Assembly (NCBI GenBank): GCA_964403285.1
Contig: CAYOFG010000041.1
Span: forward strand, 1 to 13,081
DNA: 13,081 nucleotides
Direction: 5' to 3'
Origin: WVXT01 sp964403285
GTDB lineage: Bacteria; UBA6262; WVXT01
In this document: piece by piece, positions 1 through 5,976 of the stretch
How positions within the stretch are numbered: the stretch's first letter is position 1
How the letters are laid out: the number at the start of each line of letters is the position of its first letter
Translations under genes and position numbers: made by a program
Notes under the pieces: generated by a model
What the model was told of the DNA's origin: nothing
Database searches by the model: none
Seen by the model: the letters and a program-made list of their open reading frames with translations, nothing else

Positions 1-857
1 AGGTCAGCAATGGAAAGAAATTTTTTGGTGAAAGCGCCACGCCTCCTGTAATCATATCTTATCAATAAACCAAGGCAAATAACGATTAAAGAAATAACAA
101 TCAGAGATTTTTTACCAAATAGGCTCTTAAAAATTTTCTTCATTTCTCCCTCTGCCGTCAGTTTCGTGCCAGCAAAGAAGGCCATAGCTCCAATTAATCC
201 TACCCAGGCTCCACGGGTGCGTGTATAAATTAAGGCAATCAGAGTTATTATCGCCATTAAACTAACCAGTATCTTTAATTTTTTACTAACTTTTTCAAAG
301 AGAAAACCTGCACTTACCGGCATGGTAAATACCAGAAAGCTTGCCAGGACATTTCGGTTTTCAAAAGGCCCTGAAATATTCCCGCTTCCGATAACCTTTA
401 GACCTAGCAAATCTATGCCGAAGTACTGCGCTACGCTGTATACTGAAATGAGTCCAGAAACAGAGATCAATGAAATCATTATTTTTATTATTTGTTTTCT
501 TTCCATAATAACATTTGGCACAAGGACGTATAACCCGGCAAGGAGAATAATGGTGAACAGGCTATAGAGACTAATGTAAATATCAACCGAAGAGAATAAC
601 GATATACTACAGACAATTACATAAGCAACGATGGGATAGTTCAATCCACTTTTGACTAATTTGTATTTGCCTCCTGTTAATAGATATAAACTGGTTCCTA
701 TGATGACCAGTACCTGAACGAAAGTCATCTTCATTGTTGATATAAACCAGGGGTTATAGATAAACCTCGCATAGAGAAGCGGTGTTCCAATAACCAATAT
801 CAATATGATGGCGACTATTATTTTGTTGATCTTTTTCTTACTGGCTTCATTTCTCAA
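1..857 (-). CDS. O-antigen ligase/polymerase-like polytopic membrane protein (3' end cut off)
   Basis: This is a partial gene with 285 codons visible; it runs off the left edge of the window. I chose the TTG start at 857-855 because an AGGGG Shine-Dalgarno stretch lies just upstream. An ATG at 850-848 is in another frame that soon hits a stop. The protein is very hydrophobic, with about nine membrane segments (roughly residues 11-31, 43-60, 72-90, 95-114, 123-145, 168-186, 196-211, 216-230, 250-266). Two motifs resemble the Wzy_C/WaaL family: GPFENRNVLA (163-172), and TRTRGAWVG (212-220) at the end of a membrane segment. Known members join or polymerise undecaprenyl-linked glycans on the outer face of the cytoplasmic membrane. 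The gene starts 15 bp after the glycosyltransferase stop codon, so the two are probably one operon. Ligase and polymerase cannot be told apart from the sequence. Confidence 0.85.
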   Translation of the reverse strand, partial: MRNEASKKKINKIIVAIILILVIGTPLLYARFIYNPWFISTMKMTFVQVLVIIGTSLYLLTGGKYKLVKSGLNYPIVAYVIVCSISLFSSVDIYISLYSLFTIILLAGLYVLVPNVIMERKQIIKIMISLISVSGLISVYSVAQYFGIDLLGLKVIGSGNISGPFENRNVLASFLVFTMPVSAGFLFEKVSKKLKILVSLMAIITLIALIYTRTRGAWVGLIGAMAFFAGTKLTAEGEMKKIFKSLFGKKSLIVISLIVICLGLLIRYDYRRRGAFTKKFLSIAD

Positions 858-872
858 CTTAATCCCCTTTAA

Positions 873-1832
873 TTATATCCAAATTTCCCAAAATTTCTTA
901 ATAACTGCATAGTAGTCTTTCAATATTTCTCTGTTTCCTCGAGAGTACTCTTTGCCGCGGTTGCTTTCCTTTATTGAATTAATTGATAATGTGGCGGTTC
1001 TATATAATGTTTTCAAAATCAATCCCAGAAGGTCCATCTGTTTCACTATCCATTCCGAGAGAATTCCATGGTGTTTCCTAAAAAACTTGTGTCTGCTTTT
1101 GTATCCCTGAATTCTCATCTTAGGCATGTTCGGCCAAGCACTCTGCCCTCCATAATGAATTATTTCTGCTCTAGGGATAAAATATATCTTCCAGCCTCTC
1201 TTTTTAATTCTAAAACACCAATCTACATCTTCATAATATATATAAAATTGCTCATCCATTAGTCCTACTTGAGTAATTGTCTCTCGTCTTACCATAAGAG
1301 CCGACCCCATTGGTTGGTCGACTTCTCGAATATCGTTATAATCCCAATGACCTATTCGATGCCTTCCGATAATTCTATTCCTTAGAAATAATTTTTCCAG
1401 TCCTGTATTTTCAAAGAAGGCAGTAATTAAGGTGGGAAAACTCCTGCAGGATGGTTGCAAGCTTCCATCAGGATACAGTAACCTGCATCCCAATGCACCC
1501 GTCCGGGGATTTTCATCCATAAATTCTACCATTTTGTCTAATGCATTGGGTAAAACAACTGTGTCAGGATTCAGCAATAGTACATATTTTCCTTCGTACT
1601 CTCTTAGAACTTGGTTAGTAGCTTTGGCAAAGCCCAGATTTTGCCAGTTTTCTATTAACTTAACCCCGGGAAATTCACTTTTGACCGTATCTACACTGCC
1701 ATCAGTGGAATTATTATCTACCACGGTTATTTCAAAACTTACCCCTTTTGTACTACGATAAATAGACTGTAAGCATTCCCTTAGGTGATGCTTCACATTG
1801 TAATTAACAATTATAATCGATAAATCGACCAC
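873..1832 (-). CDS. Family 2 glycosyltransferase (rhamnosyltransferase-like)
   Basis: This 319-residue protein has a GT-A fold of glycosyltransferase family 2. The N-terminal strand SIIIVNYN (5-12) is followed by VVDNNSTDGS (37-46), which binds the nucleotide sugar. The metal-binding DxD position reads LLNPDT (86-91), as in many rhamnosyl- and galactofuranosyl-transferases of this group. The catalytic-base region is YYEDVDWCFR (199-208), followed by the usual basic segment with IIHYGGQSAW (224-233). No convincing membrane helix is seen, so it should act at the inner face of the membrane on a lipid-linked acceptor. The start is GTG at 1832-1830, with AAGG a few bases upstream. The next gene is an O-antigen-ligase-like protein 15 bp downstream, which fits a role in surface glycan assembly. 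The donor sugar cannot be predicted. Confidence 0.92.
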   Translation of the reverse strand: MVDLSIIIVNYNVKHHLRECLQSIYRSTKGVSFEITVVDNNSTDGSVDTVKSEFPGVKLIENWQNLGFAKATNQVLREYEGKYVLLLNPDTVVLPNALDKMVEFMDENPRTGALGCRLLYPDGSLQPSCRSFPTLITAFFENTGLEKLFLRNRIIGRHRIGHWDYNDIREVDQPMGSALMVRRETITQVGLMDEQFYIYYEDVDWCFRIKKRGWKIYFIPRAEIIHYGGQSAWPNMPKMRIQGYKSRHKFFRKHHGILSEWIVKQMDLLGLILKTLYRTATLSINSIKESNRGKEYSRGNREILKDYYAVIKKFWEIWI

Positions 1833-1861
1833 TTTCTTGCCTTTCTTAAATGCCTGCTCTT

Positions 1862-1941
1862 TTGTAGGGGACGGACGCAGTTTATGCCGATCTTTCGGCG
1901 TGCCGTCCTCATCGGGCGACCACGGAGTGTCGCCCCTACAA
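1862..1941. repeat. GC-rich palindromic intergenic element
   Basis: An 80-bp element is bounded by a perfect 9-bp inverted repeat: TTGTAGGGG at 1862-1870 and CCCCTACAA at 1933-1941. Inside are three further stem-forming pairs: GGACGG (1869-1874) with CCGTCC (1903-1908), GCCGA (1886-1890) with TCGGC (1895-1899) around a 4-nt loop, and GGGCGAC (1914-1920) with GTCGCCC (1929-1935). It is much richer in GC than its surroundings. The architecture is that of a REP- or MITE-like dispersed repeat. It lies in the predicted 5' leader of the glycosyltransferase operon, so it may fold in that RNA. Only one copy is in the window, so the mobile nature is inferred. Confidence 0.65.
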
Positions 1942-2105
1942 TTTAGACCTATTTGGTTGGGGAATCTTTATCGTACTAATTAGTCGGGCGCGCAGAGATT
2001 GTGTAGAATCTTGAAATCCCTATGGTATATGGAGTGTTATCTATAGTTCTATTGAGATTATTCGTCCCTTCGGTAGGCAAATTGCGATAGAGTAAAATTT
2101 TTAAA

Positions 2106-2134
2106 ATTGTATCAAAATCGAGGAAGTTTGTCAA
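2106..2134 (-). promoter_or_regulatory. Sigma70-type promoter for the glycosyltransferase/ligase operon
   Basis: On the minus strand a perfect -35 box TTGACA (2134-2129) is followed after exactly 17 bp by TACAAT (2111-2106), five of six bases of the -10 consensus. The predicted start near 2099 gives a leader of about 267 nt before the glycosyltransferase GTG at 1832. That leader contains the palindromic element at 1862-1941. Confidence 0.7.
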
Positions 2135-2138
2135 ACGA

Positions 2139-2150
2139 AAAAGCGCTTTT
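2139..2150. promoter_or_regulatory. 12-bp palindrome between divergent promoters, candidate operator
   Basis: AAAAGCGCTTTT is a perfect 12-bp palindrome in the 27-bp space between the two -35 boxes (minus strand ends at 2134, plus strand begins at 2162). A dimeric regulator bound here would touch both promoters. The palindrome is seen; the operator role is inferred. Confidence 0.4.
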
Positions 2151-2161
2151 AGGTTTTCTAT

Positions 2162-2190
2162 TTGACAGGTCGTTCTCAATTTGCTAAACT
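2162..2190 (+). promoter_or_regulatory. Sigma70-type promoter for the prenyl synthase operon
   Basis: A perfect TTGACA (2162-2167) is followed after 17 bp by TAAACT (2185-2190), four of six bases of the -10 consensus. The predicted start is near 2197, giving a leader of about 55 nt before the ATG at 2252. A TTG at 2162 could extend the reading frame upstream, but it lies inside the -35 box, which supports the later start. Confidence 0.65.
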
Positions 2191-2194
2191 TTTT

Positions 2195-2206
2195 TACAAA
2201 TTTGTA
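2195..2206. promoter_or_regulatory. 12-bp palindrome at the predicted transcription start
   Basis: TACAAATTTGTA is a perfect palindrome covering the predicted +1 of the plus-strand promoter. This is a typical place for a repressor site. It is AT-rich, so chance occurrence is quite possible. Confidence 0.3.
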
Positions 2207-2251
2207 TGTAATTTCTCAATTTTCCCAATTTATTGCAAAACAAGGAAAACT

Positions 2252-3127
2252 ATGGAAATATACAAATACCTTAAAATAAAAAGAGAAGAAATCGATGAAT
2301 CATTGAAAAACTGCCTCCCTAAAGAAGATGCATATCCCCCCAAGATACATCGGGCAATGAGGTACAGTCTGTTGAATGGCGGCAAGCGAATCAGACCAAT
2401 CCTGACCCTGACTACATCTCAAGTTGTGGGAAAGAAGGCTGACCTTCTAATGGCTGCCTGCGGGGTGGAGTTAATTCATACTTCCTCTTTGATTCTTGAT
2501 GACCTTCCCTCAATGGATAATGCCAATTTCAGGAGAGGACGACCCACTACCCATAAGGTATTTGGCGAAGCGGTGGCGATACTGGCTGCCTATGGCTTGT
2601 TAATGAAAGGACTGGGCCTTATCGCTCAGAATTGCCGAAAAGCTAAAATAGATAAGAAGGTCGCCAGTCAAATTATGGAAGATATTTCGGAAGCAATCGG
2701 TTCTTCCGGGATGATTGGTGGACAGACTGTCGATTTGGATTCTAAAGCTATGGATTTAGAGACATTGAAATATATCCATACCCACAAGACGGGAAATCTT
2801 TTTGTGGTAGCCTGTGACACTGGAGCCAGACTATGCGGAGCATCTGAAAAAGAGAGAGAGGCTTTAAAGGATTACGCCAGAAATATTGGCTTGGCCTATC
2901 AAATAAGAGATGATATCTTAGATTTTAAGGGTAAAAGAGAATTGACAGGGAAGGATGAAAGGAAAGATAGAAATAGAGTGACTTTCGTTACCGTTCTGGG
3001 AATAGAGAAGGCAAAACTGCTTGCCGTTGAATTAGTAAAGTCTTCTATTTATAGCCTAAAGATTTTTGGCGCGAGAGGAAAAACCTTAAGGGAATTGGCA
3101 GAATATATTGTAGAACGAGAAAATTAG
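2252..3127 (+). CDS. Polyprenyl diphosphate synthase, probably geranylgeranyl diphosphate (GGPP) synthase
   Basis: This 291-residue trans-isoprenyl diphosphate synthase (IspA/CrtE family) makes linear prenyl diphosphates from IPP and allylic starters in the cytoplasm. It shows GGKRIRP (43-49), the first Asp-rich motif DDLPSMD (83-89) followed by RRGRPTTH (94-101), GGQTVDL (156-162), the THKTG lysine region (177-181) and the second Asp-rich motif DDILD (220-224). The 4-residue spacing in the first motif is the usual bacterial form. The fifth residue before it is Ser78, where E. coli IspA has a Tyr that limits the product to C15. A small residue there is typical of CrtE-like enzymes and suggests C20 GGPP. 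The ATG at 2252 has AAGG 6 bp upstream; a 30-residue upstream extension would begin inside the promoter. A UbiA-family prenyltransferase follows after 35 bp. Family is certain; product length is inferred. Confidence 0.93.
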   Translation: MEIYKYLKIKREEIDESLKNCLPKEDAYPPKIHRAMRYSLLNGGKRIRPILTLTTSQVVGKKADLLMAACGVELIHTSSLILDDLPSMDNANFRRGRPTTHKVFGEAVAILAAYGLLMKGLGLIAQNCRKAKIDKKVASQIMEDISEAIGSSGMIGGQTVDLDSKAMDLETLKYIHTHKTGNLFVVACDTGARLCGASEKEREALKDYARNIGLAYQIRDDILDFKGKRELTGKDERKDRNRVTFVTVLGIEKAKLLAVELVKSSIYSLKIFGARGKTLRELAEYIVEREN

Positions 3128-3162
3128 TGCAGGAGCAGTAGAGCTAAGTTTCGTGGCTCAAT

Positions 3163-4065
3163 ATGTTAAAAAAACTCAAAATCTATTGGGAACTTATGAG
3201 ACCATTTACCCTCCTGGCTCCTACAGTCGGATTCATAAGCGGAGGCTTAATTGCTATTGGCGCCAACAGTCTGGTAGTGCTAACCTTTACCTCTATCTAT
3301 CCAATTATTTTGGGTGGACTCTCTGCTGCATTTCTTAATGGAGCTTCTAACATTGTAAACCAATATTTCGATATTAATATTGACAGAATAAATAAACCAA
3401 ACAGACCTCTCCCCTCAGGGAGAATTTCTCTAAAAGAGAGCCGGCTGTTCAGTATTCTCCTTTACTCCTTCTCATTCTTTTTAGCCTATCTGGTTCCTAA
3501 CAGGCAGTTTATGACCATCATTCTACTAACTCTCTTAATTACTTACGCTTATTCCGCACCGCCTTTTAGAACCAAGAGATGGGCAATAGCAGCCAATCTA
3601 ACCATTGCCATTCCCCGAGGATGTCTCCTCATAGTTGCTGGCTGGACAGCAGTGAAAAGTTTCTTCAATTTTGAACCCTGGTTCATCGGCTCCATATTTA
3701 CCCTTTATCTTTTGGGCGCTGCCTCTACCAAGGACTTCTCTGACATAAAAGGTGACAAAATTTTCGGATGTAATACCCTTCCCATAATTCTCGGAGCAAA
3801 GAAAGCCGCAATCACCATCGCCCCCTCATTTGTATTGCCATTTCTATTGATTCCATATGGCAAGATTAATGGCATATTGACTGGATCACCGATAGTATTA
3901 TACCCGTTAACAATCATCCTTGTAGTCTGGGGTAGCTACACTGCTTGTTTGGTCTTGAGAAAACCCGAGGAACTGACCCTGGAAGCAAATCACATCTCCT
4001 GGAAACATATGTATCTGATGCTTTTAGTAGGACAGATAGGTTTTGCCTTCGCTTACCTGGTTTAG
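3163..4065 (+). CDS. UbiA-family prenyltransferase
   Basis: This 300-residue integral membrane protein has about eight or nine helices. UbiA enzymes transfer a polyprenyl group to an acceptor at the membrane face. The first Asp-rich motif is NQYFDINIDRINKPNRPLPS (66-85), with N66, D70 and D74 as likely Mg-diphosphate ligands. The second is KDFSDIKGDK (190-199), with D191, D194 and D198. The YSAPP (130-134) segment is also typical. The pattern INKPNRPLPSG...GD...TLPI resembles both the chlorophyll-synthase-like and the digeranylgeranylglyceryl-phosphate-synthase-like branches, and both use geranylgeranyl donors. That fits the GGPP-type synthase just upstream. The acceptor is unknown: quinone precursor, glycerol phosphate lipid or another alcohol. 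The ATG at 3163 lacks a clear nearby Shine-Dalgarno site, but an in-frame stop at 3145-3147 leaves no better start. The next gene begins 13 bp after the stop. Confidence 0.9.
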   Translation: MLKKLKIYWELMRPFTLLAPTVGFISGGLIAIGANSLVVLTFTSIYPIILGGLSAAFLNGASNIVNQYFDINIDRINKPNRPLPSGRISLKESRLFSILLYSFSFFLAYLVPNRQFMTIILLTLLITYAYSAPPFRTKRWAIAANLTIAIPRGCLLIVAGWTAVKSFFNFEPWFIGSIFTLYLLGAASTKDFSDIKGDKIFGCNTLPIILGAKKAAITIAPSFVLPFLLIPYGKINGILTGSPIVLYPLTIILVVWGSYTACLVLRKPEELTLEANHISWKHMYLMLLVGQIGFAFAYLV

Positions 4066-4078
4066 AGAGGATTTTTAA

Positions 4079-5878
4079 ATGGGAGAGAAAATAAAGTTGC
4101 CAATGAATGATATTATTAAGGGAGTTAAATTTGCTCTGGTCTTTGGCCTGAATATAGGATTTATCATTGGTATTGTAAAAGGTGTAAGTCTGGTCTACTC
4201 CAATGGATACTTTCAAAATTCATTATATAATCTTGCTTTAGATACAATACAACTTAATCTTAATAGTACAGTGTTAGTATCAGTTATAATACCCATAGCA
4301 GCAATCATTGCTTTGATGATAATTAAAATTTATAGAGAAAAAGGATTAGTACTTATTTCTTCTCTTACGATATTGTTATACGTAGCAAGTTTTGGACGAA
4401 TAAGTCCATTCAGTTGCCTTCTATTTGTTTTAATACTCTATGGACTACTCTACCCAATCGGTATCAGCGCGAAACTGCGGGAAAAATTTAGCTTCATAAA
4501 CAAGATAGCTAATACAAAATTGATATCGGTGCCAATTATCTTAATCCTTATTTGTAATGGATTTATCTATTCTTATCGTTTGCCTACTTGCTCTAAAGGT
4601 CCGAATATAATTCTAATTTCCATTGATGCCTTAAGGGCAGATCACCTGGGTTGTTATGGATACCATAGAAAGACCTCTCCCAATATTGACAGAATAGCAA
4701 GGGAGGGTGTTCTATTTAAGAATGGTTTCAGCCAAGTTACCTGGACTTTGGCTTCACATGCGTCAATCTTTCTCTCCCAGTATAAATGGAGGCATAATGT
4801 GGACAACCCTCAAACAAATAGACTGTCCCCCTCGTGCACTACACTCGCTGAAATCCTAAAAAACGAGAACTACACTACAGCTGCCTTCACTGGTGGGATA
4901 ATACTCTCTTCCAGATATGGTTTTAATCAAGGATTTGAAATCTACGATGATGGGATTCCAGGAGACCGCACACGTCAAGAAATAGCATCCTATATTGATA
5001 AATTGTTAAATTGGTTAGAATCTGTCAGAAACAAGAAGTTCTTCCTATTCATCCACACTTACGATGTTCATTCACCATACAATCCTCCTTCACCGTATTT
5101 CAATTTATATACGAATGGATATTCCCAAAGGAAGTCGTTAACGACGTCTGGAGGCATCATAGCGAACTTCAAAATAGATGCTTCAAGGCTTACCTCACAA
5201 GAGATCGATTACATTATAGGGGTGTATGATGGGTCCATCAATTATGTTGATTACCAATTAGGAAGGATATTTGAGAAGTTAAACCAACTGGGAATTGATG
5301 ACAATACAATCGTAATCGCCACCGCTGACCATGGGGAAGCTTTTAGAGAGCATGGTAAACTGGGACATTGTGGCAAGCCATATATAGAAGAGGTACACAT
5401 TCCTTTGATAATGCGGGGGCCGGGAATACCCAAGAATAGAATTTATGAGGATTTCGTTCAGCATATTGACCTTGTACCCACTATACTTGAAATTCTGAAT
5501 ATTCCTCAAAGAGAAGAGATGCAGGGAAGAAGCATCTTACCTTTAATCAGGAATTGCGAGGTTGAAGAAGACTCTAAGAGTTACAGTGTCGGTGGGGATT
5601 GGAATAAACCTCAACTTTCATTTTCGATATCGATAAGGACGAAGAAATGGACGTACATTATGAACCAAAATGGACCTGATGAGCTTTACGACACGATAAA
5701 TGACCCAAAAGAACAGAACAACATAATCGAAAAGAGACCATTCATCGCTCAAAAGCTGAAGGAGGAATTGGAAGATTTCATGGCTTTGACAAGTGAAGGA
5801 AAGCCGCAGGTAGCTGAGAAAGTCCGTATTGATGAAAGACTAGAGGAACAATTAAAGTCGTTGGGGTACTTACATTAA
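4079..5878 (+). CDS. Membrane-anchored sulfatase-fold protein, copy 1 (5-TM, Thr nucleophile)
   Basis: This 599-residue protein has about five N-terminal membrane helices (roughly 16-40, 62-83, 90-106, 111-131, 150-167), then an alkaline-phosphatase/sulfatase-superfamily domain from about 175 that should face outward. Metal-site residues are visible: D183 in SIDALRADH, D417 and H418 in TADHGE, and H430 in the HGKLGH segment. The nucleophile position aligns with T223 in TWTLASHAS, so there is no Cys or Ser for formylglycine. In this copy Ala225 replaces the usual Pro of the T-x-P-S-H form. The C-terminus has the sulfatase-like LYDTINDP (537-544) and ends in LKSLGYLH. Five helices plus a Thr nucleophile is the architecture of LtaS and EptA, so transfer of a phospho-group to a lipid or glycan is more likely than sulfate release; this is inference. 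Good Shine-Dalgarno site (GAGAGG at 4065-4070). A close paralogue follows. Confidence 0.88.
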   Translation: MGEKIKLPMNDIIKGVKFALVFGLNIGFIIGIVKGVSLVYSNGYFQNSLYNLALDTIQLNLNSTVLVSVIIPIAAIIALMIIKIYREKGLVLISSLTILLYVASFGRISPFSCLLFVLILYGLLYPIGISAKLREKFSFINKIANTKLISVPIILILICNGFIYSYRLPTCSKGPNIILISIDALRADHLGCYGYHRKTSPNIDRIAREGVLFKNGFSQVTWTLASHASIFLSQYKWRHNVDNPQTNRLSPSCTTLAEILKNENYTTAAFTGGIILSSRYGFNQGFEIYDDGIPGDRTRQEIASYIDKLLNWLESVRNKKFFLFIHTYDVHSPYNPPSPYFNLYTNGYSQRKSLTTSGGIIANFKIDASRLTSQEIDYIIGVYDGSINYVDYQLGRIFEKLNQLGIDDNTIVIATADHGEAFREHGKLGHCGKPYIEEVHIPLIMRGPGIPKNRIYEDFVQHIDLVPTILEILNIPQREEMQGRSILPLIRNCEVEEDSKSYSVGGDWNKPQLSFSISIRTKKWTYIMNQNGPDELYDTINDPKEQNNIIEKRPFIAQKLKEELEDFMALTSEGKPQVAEKVRIDERLEEQLKSLGYLH

Positions 5879-5976
5879 TCAATTTGCGGCGTTCTGGGCA
5901 GGGCTCGCGCTATCCGATACTCTTGGCAGGATAGACAGGCCTTGCTTTTGCTTGCCTCGTTCAAAGAGGATTCTGA
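5879..5976 (+). other. GC-rich structured spacer between the sulfatase-fold paralogues
   Basis: The 98-bp gap is about 54% GC by hand count and stands out from its AT-rich flanks. It holds a 6-bp stem, CTATCC (5910-5915) with GGATAG (5929-5934), around a 13-nt loop, and several GGC/GCC-rich tracts. No tRNA cloverleaf or coding frame is seen. It could be an intercistronic processing or attenuation site or the remnant of a repeat. Confidence 0.35.

Noticed and set aside
322..567. Plus-strand open frame opposite the O-antigen-ligase-like gene
   Set aside because: The minus strand carries a continuous membrane protein with family motifs; the plus-strand frame has none.
1976..2179. 67-codon minus-strand frame in the divergent intergenic region
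   Set aside because: It overlaps both predicted promoters, lacks a ribosome site and has no recognisable product.
2162..2251. Upstream TTG start that would add 30 residues to the prenyl synthase
   Set aside because: The TTG is inside a perfect -35 box, the extension has no family match, and the ATG at 2252 has a Shine-Dalgarno site.
3153..3338. Short GTG-started frame overlapping the UbiA gene
   Set aside because: It runs in another frame of a well-supported membrane protein gene and shows no recognisable protein features.
5879..5976. GC-rich spacer considered as a tRNA or small RNA gene
   Set aside because: No cloverleaf, anticodon arm or T-loop could be drawn; only isolated short stems are seen.
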